DNA of 64,000 bases from Desulfosporosinus fructosivorans (lineage in GTDB: Bacteria; Bacillota; Desulfitobacteriia; Desulfitobacteriales; Desulfitobacteriaceae), in the NCBI RefSeq assembly GCF_004766045.1, contig NZ_SPQQ01000001.1:496001-560000 (forward strand), in the 5' to 3' direction. Below, piece after piece: positions 25,837-35,247 of the stretch. Every line of letters begins with the position of its first letter. Within the stretch, counting starts at the first letter, position 1. A program made the position numbers and the translations under genes. Below the pieces are notes generated by a model. It saw only the letters and a list, made by a program, of their open reading frames with translations, had not been told where the DNA came from and ran no database searches.

Positions 25837-26284
25837 AGCTTTATGGACTGAACTCGAAAAGTTGGATGTGTTGCGTGAACGTATGGGTATCGGTTATGAA
25901 GAGGCCCGTACAGCCTTGAACCTGGCTCAGGGTGATATGGTAAAGGCATTGGATGATCTTGAGAAGGCTCAAGCGGGAGAAGAGCTAGGTTTTGACTTTG
26001 CCGATCAAGGGCAAGGGATATGGGACAATGTTAAATCGACTATGTCGGCATTTGCGCACAGCACAATCAGTCTTAAAAGACATGAAAACACGATTGTAAG
26101 TCTTTCTGCTCCATTGGGTTTGGCACTGGCGTATACGATTTGGCGGAAGCCAGGCTTAAGAATGCTAGCACTTGTTGGTGCGGTAGGCGCAGCCGTGAAC
26201 AATTTTGAGCTGGAAGTGGCTACCAAGGATGAGACTTCTTATGAAGATGATGCATTTAATTTTGAGACGGATAAGGAATATTAA
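25829..26284 (+). CDS. UBA-domain DUF4342-type protein
   Basis: About 151 residues. The N-terminal UBA/TS-N-like helical domain (residues 1-45; LRERMGIGYEEARTALNLAQGD) precedes a DUF4342-type region with a hydrophobic segment, LGLALAYTIWRKPGLRMLALVGAVGAAV (about 100-130), and an acidic tail. Its function is unknown; the family is common in Clostridia next to recO or glyQS. ATG 25829 has AAGGAAAAG upstream. The first recO copy carries a broken version of this start, showing recO and this gene were originally adjacent. Confidence 0.8.
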   Translation: MTEALWTELEKLDVLRERMGIGYEEARTALNLAQGDMVKALDDLEKAQAGEELGFDFADQGQGIWDNVKSTMSAFAHSTISLKRHENTIVSLSAPLGLALAYTIWRKPGLRMLALVGAVGAAVNNFELEVATKDETSYEDDAFNFETDKEY

Positions 26285-26294
26285 GGAAATTATA

Positions 26295-26323
26295 TTGACA
26301 CTACTTCTTCCTCCGCATATAAT
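26295..26323 (+). promoter_or_regulatory. Consensus sigma-A promoter of the glyQS T-box leader
   Basis: A perfect TTGACA at 26295-26300 and a perfect TATAAT at 26318-26323 are 17 bp apart, directly before the T-box leader. Confidence 0.9.
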
Positions 26324-26344
26324 TAATTTAATTGAAAACTGACA

Positions 26345-26540
26345 TGCAATGATGAGAAAGAAGTCCGTGAATCCTCTCTTTTAGCGAGTTCGGGTGGGTG
26401 GAAGCCGAATGGGAGTCTGCGGATGGGGTAGCTTTGAGCATACGTAACGAAGTGGACCCTTAGGGGTCAAACAGGGTGGAACCGCGGGAACAAGCTCTCG
26501 TCCCTGTAGCTTAAATGCTACGGGGGTGAGTGCTTTTTTA
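26345..26540 (+). ncRNA. T-box leader (tRNA-Gly sensing) of glyQS
   Basis: The T-box core AGGGTGGAACCGCG is at 26473-26486. It is followed by the terminator stem (GTAGC/GCTAC with flanking CCC/GGG and CTC/GAG, 26494-26530) and six T at 26534-26539. Upstream lies a stem I-like region (26360-26450). Uncharged tRNA-Gly would stabilise the antiterminator and switch on glyQS. I could not fix the specifier codon by eye; glycine is inferred from the genes downstream. Confidence 0.92.
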
Positions 26541-26735
26541 TATCTTCTTTTATCTAACTGGTCAGACAATTGTTCAACTAAAGTTTGAACATCGAGACTT
26601 CGGTGGCGAAACCTGCGGCAGATAATTTCGACGGCCGTCTATCCTAAAAGAGACACTTAGCGGCGAAGGAGAGATTGATCTCCGTCCCTCAATTTGTGCA
26701 CGAACTGTAGAATACTAAATTAGGAGGTTGCTGAA

Positions 26736-27626
26736 ATGAAGTTCCAAGACATTATCCTTACCCTGAACAAGTTTTGGGGAGAACAAGGGTGTATTATTGC
26801 CCAACCTTATGACGTGGAAAAAGGAGCCGGAACGATGAATCCTGCGACATTTCTGCGCGCGCTTGGACCGGAACCGTGGAATGTGGCCTATGTCGAGCCG
26901 TCTCGCCGGCCAGCTGATGGACGGTATGGGGAAAACCCCAATCGCTTACAGCACTATTTTCAATATCAAGTTATTATGAAGCCCTCGCCTGACAATATCC
27001 AAGAACTATACCTTCAGAGCTTGGAGCAAATTGGGATTAATCCGCGAGAGCATGATATTCGTTTCGTCGAGGACAACTGGGAGGCTCCAACTTTGGGCGC
27101 GTGGGGACTCGGCTGGGAAGTCTGGTTAGATGGCATGGAAGTGAGCCAGTTTACGTATTTTCAACAGTGCGGGGGTATTGACTGTAAACCGGTTTGTTCA
27201 GAAATTACCTATGGACTAGAGCGACTTGCCACGTATATCCAAAATAAAGACAGCGTGTATGATATTGAGTGGGTCGGAGACATCACGTATGGTGATATTT
27301 ATCTGCAAAATGAAGTCGATTACTCGACTTACAATTTTGAAGTGGCGGATATTGAAGCCTTGCAAATTTGGTTCGACATGTATGAGCGTGAGGCGAAGCG
27401 AGTCGTGGAAAAAGGATTGGTGCTTCCGGCCTATGACTACGTGTTGAAGTGCTCTCATACCTTTAACCTTCTGGATGCTCGCGGGGCGATCAGTGTCACG
27501 GAAAGAACAAGTTATATTGCCAGGGTGCGTGTGCTGGCTCGTCTGTGTGCTCAGGCTTATGTGGAGCAGCGCGAGCGGCTTGGATTCCCCTTATTAAAGA
27601 CTAATTCAGGGAAAGAGGTGGAGTAA
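26736..27626 (+). CDS. glyQ: Glycyl-tRNA synthetase alpha subunit
   Basis: 296 residues, the standard size. [46 protein letters not shown] opens the protein, and class II motifs follow ([42 protein letters not shown]). The alpha subunit holds the catalytic centre of the alpha2-beta2 enzyme that charges tRNA-Gly. TTAGGAGG is well placed before the ATG. About 170 nt of untranslated sequence separates it from the T-box terminator, in which I see only a small GTTCAA/TTGAAC hairpin near 26570-26587. Confidence 0.99.
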   Translation: MKFQDIILTLNKFWGEQGCIIAQPYDVEKGAGTMNPATFLRALGPEPWNVAYVEPSRRPADGRYGENPNRLQHYFQYQVIMKPSPDNIQELYLQSLEQIGINPREHDIRFVEDNWEAPTLGAWGLGWEVWLDGMEVSQFTYFQQCGGIDCKPVCSEITYGLERLATYIQNKDSVYDIEWVGDITYGDIYLQNEVDYSTYNFEVADIEALQIWFDMYEREAKRVVEKGLVLPAYDYVLKCSHTFNLLDARGAISVTERTSYIARVRVLARLCAQAYVEQRERLGFPLLKTNSGKEVE

Positions 27627-27627
27627 G

Positions 27628-29703
27628 ATGGCTAATGATTTTTTGCTTGAAATAGGAACAGAAGAAATCCCAGCTAAATTCTCCCCAGGGGCTATGACCC
27701 AACTGGAGGAACAAGCGCTCAAACGATTAGCTGAATTGCGTTTACCCTTTACGGAATTGAAAATCTTCGCGACTCCTCGTCGTCTGGCCCTTATTGTCAG
27801 GGGTCTTGAGGAAAGGCAAGTTGATTTATCGATGGAGGTCAAGGGACCTGCTGTGAAAGCCGCCTATGACGCAAGTGGAGCGCCAACGAAAGCGGCCCAA
27901 GGCTTTGCCAAGGGTCAGGGGGTGTCGGTAGAAGACCTTTTTGTCCAAGAACTCAACAGAGTACCGTATGTATTCGCCTGTAAATCAGAAATTGGGCTGG
28001 AGACCAAGGCGTTGTTGCCTCAGTTAGCAAAGGATCTGATTAATTCCCTGCATTTCCCCAAGCCTATGCGCTGGGCAGATCTTGATTTCCATTTTGCTCG
28101 ACCGATTCGCTGGATCGCCTCGCTTTATGGTACCGAGGTGGTGCCATTTGAGTTCGTCGGGCTAAAGTCCGGACGCATTTCCCGTGGGCATCGTACACTG
28201 GCAACAGATGTTGTGTCGTTCGGGCAACCATCCGATTATCAAGAAGCTTTACGCAGGGTCTTTGTCATTGTCGATCCTGTGGAACGTAAGGCTGAGATCC
28301 AAGCACAGATTCAAGTCCTCGCAGAAAGTGTTGGAGGCGAAGTACCTGAAGATGATGAACTTCTGAGTGAAGTGATCCATCTTGTCGAATATCCGACGGC
28401 CTTATTGGGTGAAGTGGCCCCCCGGTATATGGACTTGCCCGAGCCAGTAATTACAACCCCAATGCGTGAGCATCAGCGGTATTTCCCAGTTCGGGCCTTG
28501 AACGGAAAACTTCTGCCCTATTTTATCACGGTACGTAACGGTGATACTTTTGCACTAGACACGGTGAAGGCAGGCAATGAAAAAGTCTTGAAAGCTCGTT
28601 TGGAAGATGCGGCCTTTTATTATAGGGAAGATCAAAAGACTCCGTTGGCAGAGTTGGTATCCAAGTTGGGGAAGATCGTGTATCACGAAAAATTGGGGAC
28701 GGTAGAACAACGAGTAGAGCGTTTGCGTGGTCTATCTCGGTTCATGGCGAATAAGCTTGAATTTGGGGGTGCTCAACTAGAAGTGATTGACCGAACTGCG
28801 CTCTTAGCAAAAGCGGATCTTGTAACTCTGATGGTCAGCGATTTTCCAGAGCTGCAAGGGATCATGGGGGCGGACTACGCCAGAGCCAGTGGAGAAAAAC
28901 CAGAGGTCTGTCAGGGAATCCTTGAACATTATCAACCTCGTTTTACAGGGGATGAGTTGCCGGTGTCTGACGCTGGGCGTGTGGTTAGTTTCTCAGATAA
29001 GCTGGATGCTATTGTCGGGGCGTTTAGTATTGGGATTCAGCCTACGGGGTCCCAGGACCCTTATGCCTTAAGACGGCAAGCACAAGGGATTGTAGCAATT
29101 CTCTTAGACTCTAAGTGGAACGTTTCCTTAACCGAGCTTTTACAAGAGTCCTACCGAGCTTTCGAAGTGCAGGGAACTTCCCCTTTGCCACTGGAGGAGA
29201 TATTGCCCCTTTTACAAGATTTCTTTCAACAACGGCTACGGTTTGTGCTTCAGGAACAAGGGCTACGCTATGATACTGTGGAAGCGGCATTGGCAATCGG
29301 AAGCGATGAGATTAATCGCGCGGTGAAACGAGCCCGGGTACTTTCTGAAAAAAGGAATGAAGAACCCTTCATTCCTTATGTCCAAGCCTATACACGTTGC
29401 TTTAATCTAACCAAAAAGGAAACCCCTCAAGTCTTAAATCCAGCCTTGCTGGTCGATGCGACGGAAATAGCCCTTGAAAATGCAATATCCTTGCGTAGAG
29501 CGCGCTTTGATCAAACCCTGGAGAGGGGTAATTATGTGATGGCTTATAGTCTAGCAGAGGAACTAGTGCCCCACATCGAGGCCCTCTTTCAAGCGGTAAT
29601 GATTATGGTAGATGATGAGGCTTTGAAACGGAACCGTTTAGCGTTACTGAGAGAGTGCGTGGAAATGCTGGGCTGTTTAGGAGATTTAAACGTTTTAGCA
29701 TAA
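27628..29703 (+). CDS. glyS: Glycyl-tRNA synthetase beta subunit
   Basis: 691 residues. FLLEIGTEEIPAKF starts the protein, TPRRLALIV and PMRWADLDFHFARPIRW follow, and the HD-like and anticodon-binding regions include FSDKLDAIVGAFSIGIQPTGSQDPYALRRQA. It binds the tRNA acceptor and anticodon. It lies 1 nt after glyQ with GAAAGAGGTGG upstream, so translation is coupled and both genes are under T-box control. Confidence 0.99.
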   Translation: MANDFLLEIGTEEIPAKFSPGAMTQLEEQALKRLAELRLPFTELKIFATPRRLALIVRGLEERQVDLSMEVKGPAVKAAYDASGAPTKAAQGFAKGQGVSVEDLFVQELNRVPYVFACKSEIGLETKALLPQLAKDLINSLHFPKPMRWADLDFHFARPIRWIASLYGTEVVPFEFVGLKSGRISRGHRTLATDVVSFGQPSDYQEALRRVFVIVDPVERKAEIQAQIQVLAESVGGEVPEDDELLSEVIHLVEYPTALLGEVAPRYMDLPEPVITTPMREHQRYFPVRALNGKLLPYFITVRNGDTFALDTVKAGNEKVLKARLEDAAFYYREDQKTPLAELVSKLGKIVYHEKLGTVEQRVERLRGLSRFMANKLEFGGAQLEVIDRTALLAKADLVTLMVSDFPELQGIMGADYARASGEKPEVCQGILEHYQPRFTGDELPVSDAGRVVSFSDKLDAIVGAFSIGIQPTGSQDPYALRRQAQGIVAILLDSKWNVSLTELLQESYRAFEVQGTSPLPLEEILPLLQDFFQQRLRFVLQEQGLRYDTVEAALAIGSDEINRAVKRARVLSEKRNEEPFIPYVQAYTRCFNLTKKETPQVLNPALLVDATEIALENAISLRRARFDQTLERGNYVMAYSLAEELVPHIEALFQAVMIMVDDEALKRNRLALLRECVEMLGCLGDLNVLA

Positions 29704-29708
29704 GAAAA

Positions 29709-29752
29709 GTTTGGGGCTCGAAGTTCGCTCATGTGATCTTCGAGCCCCAAAC
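29709..29752. terminator. Terminator after glyS
   Basis: TTTGGGGCTCGAAG and CTTCGAGCCCCAAA form a perfect 14-bp stem with a 16-nt loop, 6 nt after glyS. A second hairpin (AGCTCGTTC/GAACGAGTT) lies at about 29799-29826. Confidence 0.85.
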
Positions 29753-29981
29753 ATTGTGGCAAGTAGTCATCAGATGCAAAAATTGCGTTCCCGATTAAGC
29801 TCGTTCATCTTTAGTTGAACGAGTTCACTCCTGGAATCGTGGTAATTAGGTAATTAACGAAATTAACGAAATAATATGCACACTATCTAGTAAATGAATC
29901 ATATTATGATATAATAGCATCGTGTAAACGCTCATTAGTATGTCACATTAGGGCGTAGAGAAACATAAGAGGTGAAAAGGG

Positions 29982-30623
29982 TTGGAATGGACGGATCGTC
30001 AACAGCGAATAGTGGAAATCGTGAAAGACTCAGGTTCCATCACTGGTGAAAAGATTGCGGCAAAGCTGGATTTGACTCGGGCCACTCTTCGCCCAGATTT
30101 AACTATTTTGACGATGTTCGGGGTTCTGGAGGCCAGGCCACGCGTTGGGTATTCTTATCGAGAGAATACCAGACCTTCTCCAATTATGGAACGCTTGCTT
30201 CAGCTTCGAGTTTGCTCGTATAAGTCGATGCCAGTTACCATACTAGAAAGCGCGAGTATTTATGAAGCGACGGTTGCGATGTTTACCCAAAACGTAGGAA
30301 GCTTAACGGTTGTTGGGCTAGATCGACTCCTTGTTGGAATGATCTCACGCAAAGATATTATGAAAGCATCCTTAGGGAAAATCGACCTTCAACAAGTTCC
30401 CGTCGGTGTTATTATGACGCGCATGCCCAATATCTATATGACGACACCAGATGAGCCAGTCTATAGTGCGGCCAAAAAGCTTGTACAACATCAGGTTGAC
30501 AGTTTACCAGTGGTAGAAGGGTATGTAGACGAGAACGGGGATGAGTGTTATGAGGTCGTAGGTCGGTTTACTAAGACGAATGTCACAAAGCTCTTTGTGG
30601 AGATAGCGGAAGCAAGGTTGTAA
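29982..30623 (+). CDS. ccpN: CcpN-type transcriptional repressor (HTH plus two CBS domains)
   Basis: 213 residues. The N-terminal DeoR-like helix-turn-helix (residues 1-60) has GEKIAAKLDLTRATLRPDLTIL. Two CBS domains follow (about 75-135 and 140-205), the usual adenine-nucleotide sensor. In Bacillus, CcpN represses gluconeogenic genes and sits next to yqfL, as here. TTG 29982 is the start, with GAGGTGA upstream. TATAAT at 29910-29915 marks a possible promoter. Its target here may include the downstream PPDK genes, which is inference from position. Confidence 0.9.
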   Translation: MEWTDRQQRIVEIVKDSGSITGEKIAAKLDLTRATLRPDLTILTMFGVLEARPRVGYSYRENTRPSPIMERLLQLRVCSYKSMPVTILESASIYEATVAMFTQNVGSLTVVGLDRLLVGMISRKDIMKASLGKIDLQQVPVGVIMTRMPNIYMTTPDEPVYSAAKKLVQHQVDSLPVVEGYVDENGDECYEVVGRFTKTNVTKLFVEIAEARL

Positions 30624-30873
30624 GCTTGATGCAGAGAACGAGTGTTTTCTGAATTTCCTTATATCCCTATAGTTAAAACTAGGAGCTTTACGGCAATAAG
30701 TCGTAACTTGAGGTTCGAAATTAGAAAAGTGTTAACTCGAAGTTCGAAGTTCGCGGCTAGACTCAGGTGACTGGAACCTAGAGGACAGAGACCAAAGATA
30801 ACAAGTATAGATAATATGGAAGTCGGAGAGTGGAGTCTGGTTAGACTTCGGATAAATTCGGAGGTGTGAACGC

Positions 30874-31695
30874 GTGACGACCCAAAATACAGTGATCTAT
30901 GTCATTTCAGATGCACTTGGAGAGACGGCTGAGTTTGTAAGCCGGGCGGCTGCGGCACAATTTCTTGGTGTGAAGACTCGGATTCGTCGAGTTCCCTACG
31001 TGCGGGATGAATTGCATCTGGAAGATATTATGGAAGAGGCTGTGGCCGAAAGAGCAATTTTAGTTTATACCTTAGTACTTAAAGAACTGCGTGATTATTT
31101 AGAGAAAAAAGCGATCGAGAAAGGGCTTAGAACAGTCGATATATTAGGCCCTCTGATTGGAGCCTTAGCCAGCCAAACAGGCTTGGAGCCCACACATATT
31201 CCCAACATTATTCATCGTCTAGATGAACAGTATTTTCGTAAGGTGGAGGCGGTCGAGTTTGCTGTCAAATATGACGACGGCAAAGACCCTCGAGGGGTTC
31301 TATATGCTGACGTTGTACTCATTGGAGTCTCACGGACTTCGAAAACTCCCCTCAGTATGTACTTGGCTCACAAAGGACTCAAAGCTGCTAATATTCCGCT
31401 GGTGCCAGAAGTAAATCCTCCGGAAGAGCTGTTTAATATTTCTCCTAGAAAAGTAATCGGGTTAACATTACGACCTGAATTACTTAACTCAATTCGGACA
31501 GAGCGTTTAAAAACCTTAGGGTTACGCGCTGGCTCGGATTATGCTAACCTAGATCGCATTATGCATGAGCTAGAGTATGGACGAAGTGTTATGAAACGCG
31601 TTGGTTGTCCAGTCATCGATGCCACTGGCAAAGCGGTGGAAGAGACTGCAAGCATAGTGTTAGAATTATTATTTAAGGAGGACAGAAATGAGTAA
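30874..31695 (+). CDS. yqfL: Pyruvate phosphate dikinase regulatory protein (kinase/pyrophosphorylase)
   Basis: 273 residues of the DUF299/PSRP family. The N-terminal VIYVISDALGETAEFVSRAA and the P-loop-like GVSRTSKTPLSMYLA (about residue 150) are diagnostic, with GLTLRPELLNSIRTERL later. It inactivates PPDK by ADP-dependent phosphorylation of a threonine and reactivates it by phosphate-dependent removal. GTG start with CGGAGGTG upstream. It overlaps ppdK by 8 nt, matching its substrate. The 250 nt between ccpN and this gene hold only short AGTTCGAAGTTCG direct repeats near 30738-30753. Confidence 0.95.
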   Translation: MTTQNTVIYVISDALGETAEFVSRAAAAQFLGVKTRIRRVPYVRDELHLEDIMEEAVAERAILVYTLVLKELRDYLEKKAIEKGLRTVDILGPLIGALASQTGLEPTHIPNIIHRLDEQYFRKVEAVEFAVKYDDGKDPRGVLYADVVLIGVSRTSKTPLSMYLAHKGLKAANIPLVPEVNPPEELFNISPRKVIGLTLRPELLNSIRTERLKTLGLRAGSDYANLDRIMHELEYGRSVMKRVGCPVIDATGKAVEETASIVLELLFKEDRNE

Positions 31696-34336
31696 GAAAT
31701 ATGTATACTTATTCCAAGAAGGAAAAGCTTCTATGCGTGACTTATTGGGTGGAAAAGGTGCCAATTTGTGCGAAATGACCAATATTGGTTTGCCAGTGCC
31801 TCCGGGATTTACTATTACTACGGAAGCGTGCAATGAGTATTACACCAACGGCGAAAACGTCCCAGAAGGGACCTGGGAACAAGTCTGGCCGGCCTTGGCC
31901 GAGATTGAGGCTTCCACGGGTAAGCTCTTTGGGGATAAAGTGAATCCGCTGCTCGTTTCTGTTCGGTCTGGGGCTAAGTTTTCGATGCCCGGCATGATGG
32001 ACACGGTTCTTAACTTGGGCTTAAATGACGATACCGTTGAGGCCTTGGCTGCGAATACGCAAAACGAGCGTTTTGCCTGGGACTGTTACCGCCGCTTCAT
32101 TCAAATGTTCGGAGATGTCGTCTTAGAAGTGGAACATTACGTCTTTGAACATATTTTAGAAATCGCTAAGGAAAAACAAGGGGTGCAATATGACTCCGAA
32201 CTCTCTCCAGAGAGCCTTAAATGGATGGTCAGTGAGTATAAGAAGAAGATTGTACGGCACACCGGCAAACCGTTTCCCATGGATCCTAGAGAACAGCTCA
32301 AGCTAGCGGTTGTGGCTGTATTCCGTTCGTGGAACATTGACCGAGCTACTTTTTATCGCAGAATTAATAATATTCCCCATGACATCGGCACGGCTGTAAA
32401 TGTTCAGTCCATGGTCTTTGGCAATATGGGTACCGACTCAGGAACTGGTGTGGCCTTTACCCGCAACCCATCGACAGGGGAAAGTGCTCTCTACGGGGAA
32501 TATCTAATGAATGCCCAAGGGGAAGATGTGGTGGCTGGTATCCGGACACCAAATCCGATCGCAACTTTGGCAAAGGAAAACTCGGAGATCTACAAGCAAT
32601 TTGTGGATATTTCCAAGCGTTTAGAGACCCATTATCGAGATATGCAGGATATTGAATTTACAATCGAGCGTGGAAAACTATACATTCTCCAAACTCGAAA
32701 TGGCAAACGTACCGCCTCAGCCTCCATCCGTGTGGCTGTTGAGCTTTTCCATGAAGGCGTAATTACCAAAGAAGAAGCTGTCATGAGGATTGAACCGGAT
32801 CAATTAGACCATTTATTACATCGCCGCATGGATACGGATGCTACGCTCCAGGTTTTGGCGAAAGGGCTTCCTGCGTCGCCAGGCGCCGCCTCTGGACGAA
32901 TTGTCTTTAGTGCGGAAGAAGCAGAACGATTAGGGAATGTCGGAGAGAAAGTAATTCTGGTCCGCACTGAAACGACACCTGATGATATTCGCGGTATTTT
33001 AGCAGCTCAGGGAATTTTAACGAGTCGAGGCGGTATGACGAGTCATGCAGCTGTCGTCTCTCGTCATATGGGCAAACCAGCCGTATGTGGGTGTGATGCC
33101 TTAAAGATTGACTATGCTAAAGGTTTATTGGCTATTGATGGGGTTGAGTATCTCCAAGGAACTATCCTGTCTATTGACGGATCTACTGGGCGGGTTATTA
33201 AGGGAGAAGTTTCGATGGTCGATCCGGAACTGAGCGAAGGTTTTAAAGAGTTCTTGGACTGGGCAGATGAAATTTCTCGACTTAAAGTGATGGCTAATGC
33301 CGATAGTCCGACAGAAGCGCTAAACGCCCGAGATTTCGGAGCGGTCGGGATTGGGTTGACTCGGACTGAGCATATGTTTATGGATCCTGAACGGATTCCG
33401 ATCGTTCAAGAAATGATTCTTGCGCAAACCCTCGAAGAACGTGAAGACGCCTTGACTAAGCTCTTGCCTATGCAGGAGGAAGATTTCTACGGTATTTTAA
33501 AGGCGATGCAGGGACTTCCTGTGACCATTCGCCTCTTGGATCCTCCGCTTCACGAGTTTTTACCGCATTCTGAGGAGTTGGTTGTGGAGATCACGAAACT
33601 CAGAATTAATAAAAACGATTCCGAAGCCTTATTTAAGAAAGAGATTTTGCTCAGCAAAGTTCGGGCATTATCTGAGCTTAACCCGATGCTTGGTCACCGT
33701 GGTTGTCGTTTGGGTGTGTCTTATCCTGAAATTACGGTTATGCAAGCTCGGGCTATTTTCCAAGCCAGTGCACGTTTGATAAAAGAAGGGTTTGATATCC
33801 ATCCGGAAGTGATGATTCCACTGATCATGGGGAAAGAAGAATTTCTGATGATGCGTGAGCTTGTGGATGATACTGCGAAATTAGTCATGCAAGAACAAGA
33901 TGTCCATATTCACTATAAAGTGGGGACTATGATTGAAGTACCACGCGCGGCTCTCCTCGCGGATGAGATCGGTTCAGTCGCAGACTTTTTCTCCTTCGGA
34001 ACGAATGATCTCACGCAGATGACGATGGGCTTGTCTCGTGACGATGCCCAAGGCAAGTTCCTGCCAGTCTATCTGGAAAAGAAACTCATGAAAACAGATC
34101 CCTTTGTTGTGCTCGATCGAGCAGGGGTAGGCAAGCTCATTGATATGGGTGTGAAGCTGGGGCGGAGCACGAATCCGGATCTTACCTTAGGAATCTGTGG
34201 CGAGCACGGCGGAGAACCTAACTCCGTAGAATTCTGCCACATAGTTGGCCTCGATTATGTTTCTTGCTCTCCATTTCGCGTACCTATTGCACGTTTGGCA
34301 GCAGCCCAAGCTGTCATAAAAAATCAAGGAAAATAG
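31688..34336 (+). CDS. ppdK: Pyruvate, phosphate dikinase
   Basis: 882 residues. The ATP-binding domain has LLGGKGANLCEM and SVRSGAKFSMPGMMDT. The swivelling phosphohistidine domain has LTSRGGMTSHAAVV, with the catalytic His and the Thr targeted by the regulatory protein. The C-terminal PEP/pyruvate barrel has FGTNDLTQMTMG and the catalytic Cys in GICGEHGGEP. It interconverts pyruvate + ATP + phosphate with PEP + AMP + PPi. AAGGAGGACAGAA precedes the ATG. Two hairpins follow the gene at 34391-34444 and 34491-34525. Confidence 0.99.
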   Translation: MSKKYVYLFQEGKASMRDLLGGKGANLCEMTNIGLPVPPGFTITTEACNEYYTNGENVPEGTWEQVWPALAEIEASTGKLFGDKVNPLLVSVRSGAKFSMPGMMDTVLNLGLNDDTVEALAANTQNERFAWDCYRRFIQMFGDVVLEVEHYVFEHILEIAKEKQGVQYDSELSPESLKWMVSEYKKKIVRHTGKPFPMDPREQLKLAVVAVFRSWNIDRATFYRRINNIPHDIGTAVNVQSMVFGNMGTDSGTGVAFTRNPSTGESALYGEYLMNAQGEDVVAGIRTPNPIATLAKENSEIYKQFVDISKRLETHYRDMQDIEFTIERGKLYILQTRNGKRTASASIRVAVELFHEGVITKEEAVMRIEPDQLDHLLHRRMDTDATLQVLAKGLPASPGAASGRIVFSAEEAERLGNVGEKVILVRTETTPDDIRGILAAQGILTSRGGMTSHAAVVSRHMGKPAVCGCDALKIDYAKGLLAIDGVEYLQGTILSIDGSTGRVIKGEVSMVDPELSEGFKEFLDWADEISRLKVMANADSPTEALNARDFGAVGIGLTRTEHMFMDPERIPIVQEMILAQTLEEREDALTKLLPMQEEDFYGILKAMQGLPVTIRLLDPPLHEFLPHSEELVVEITKLRINKNDSEALFKKEILLSKVRALSELNPMLGHRGCRLGVSYPEITVMQARAIFQASARLIKEGFDIHPEVMIPLIMGKEEFLMMRELVDDTAKLVMQEQDVHIHYKVGTMIEVPRAALLADEIGSVADFFSFGTNDLTQMTMGLSRDDAQGKFLPVYLEKKLMKTDPFVVLDRAGVGKLIDMGVKLGRSTNPDLTLGICGEHGGEPNSVEFCHIVGLDYVSCSPFRVPIARLAAAQAVIKNQGK

Positions 34337-34390
34337 TATAGACATTGCTTTCTAATCATTATACACCAAGGTTAAAAAGTATACGTACAG

Positions 34391-34444
34391 AATAGAGAAT
34401 GGGTATTGTCTTTTAGTGATTTTAAGAGACAGTACCCAATTTTC
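34391..34444 (+). repeat. Repeat D, copy 1
   Basis: The left arm AATAGAGAATGGGTATTGTC is identical to that of the copy at 58139-58195, as is most of the loop (TTAGTGATTTTAAGA). The right arm here has diverged after GACAGTACCCA, so the stem is 11 bp with one wobble. Confidence 0.8.
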
Positions 34445-34490
34445 AAGCTGTTCTATTTTAAGAATCAAGTTGAATTCGGTTGTATAGATA

Positions 34491-34525
34491 GAGGCTGGTT
34501 GTGTAATTTGAACACAACCAGCCTC
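34491..34525 (+). terminator. Terminator downstream of ppdK
   Basis: GAGGCTGGTTGTGT and ACACAACCAGCCTC form a perfect 14-bp stem with a 7-nt loop, followed by a T/C-rich tail. Confidence 0.85.
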
Positions 34526-34715
34526 TTCGTCTCTTAGAAGAAATTTTAACTTTCTTCTAAATTAAGGTACGCTAAGAGGAGCGGTAGAAATGATAAGTTA
34601 TAAGGCTTTCAAATAATACTCATATCCGCTCGCTACACTCGGAATATTGGTGCAAGTAGGTGACACACGTCGCAGTTGCTGTTTACCGAAAAAAGACACA
34701 TAAAATTTGCTATAC

Positions 34716-34743
34716 TGAAAACTTTTTAATGATTTCAATAGTC
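34716..34743 (+). promoter_or_regulatory. ECF-type promoter of sigV-rsiV
   Basis: TGAAAAC at 34716-34722 and a GTC at 34741-34743 are spaced as in SigV-type promoters (TGAAAC, about 16, CGTC), about 25 nt upstream of sigV. This implies autoregulation. Confidence 0.5.
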
Positions 34744-34767
34744 TAACAGTCAGAAGGAGGCAATGAG

Positions 34768-35247
34768 ATGACAAATAAACAGCTGTTTGAAACCTATATT
34801 TTCCAACATATAAATAGCATCTATCGGTTTGCTTATACATACACCACAAATCAAGAAGACGCTGAAGATGTAGTTAATGAAAGCGTTCTTAAAGCATTAA
34901 AATCAATAAACTCATTAAGAAATCCTGATCAAATAGGGACATGGTTGTACAGAATTGTAGCAAACACAGCACTTACTAATATTAAAAAAAATAAAAAAAT
35001 AGTGTACATGGATCCTATAGACATGGCGGATGTTCAAGATGATGGTGATGACTTTTCCGATATTTCTTTTGAGCAAATGATAGGCGTTCTGGAACCAAAG
35101 TATAAAAGTATCGTGGTTTTAAGATTCTTCGAGAGAATGCCTCTTGAAGATATAGCGCTTATTCTCGATGAAAATTTGAATACGGTCAAAACAAGGCTGT
35201 ACAAAGCACTTAAAATACTTAGAATCGAAATGGAGGGAGCGTTATGA
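34768..35247 (+). CDS. sigV: ECF sigma factor, SigV-like
   Basis: 159 residues with sigma region 2 (residues about 8-70; YTTNQEDAEDVVNESVLKAL and IGTWLYRIVANTALTNIKK) and region 4 (about 100-155; LRFFERMPLEDIALILDENLNTVKTRLYKALK). It directs RNA polymerase to ECF promoters. AGAAGGAGG precedes the ATG. It overlaps the downstream anti-sigma gene by 4 nt. In Bacillus and Clostridioides the SigV/RsiV pair responds to lysozyme; the same role is inferred here from the RsiV-type partner. Confidence 0.88.
   Translation: MTNKQLFETYIFQHINSIYRFAYTYTTNQEDAEDVVNESVLKALKSINSLRNPDQIGTWLYRIVANTALTNIKKNKKIVYMDPIDMADVQDDGDDFSDISFEQMIGVLEPKYKSIVVLRFFERMPLEDIALILDENLNTVKTRLYKALKILRIEMEGAL

Noticed and set aside
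26545..26735. Second riboswitch between the T-box terminator and glyQ
   Set aside because: Only a small hairpin is visible and no known aptamer motif could be matched.
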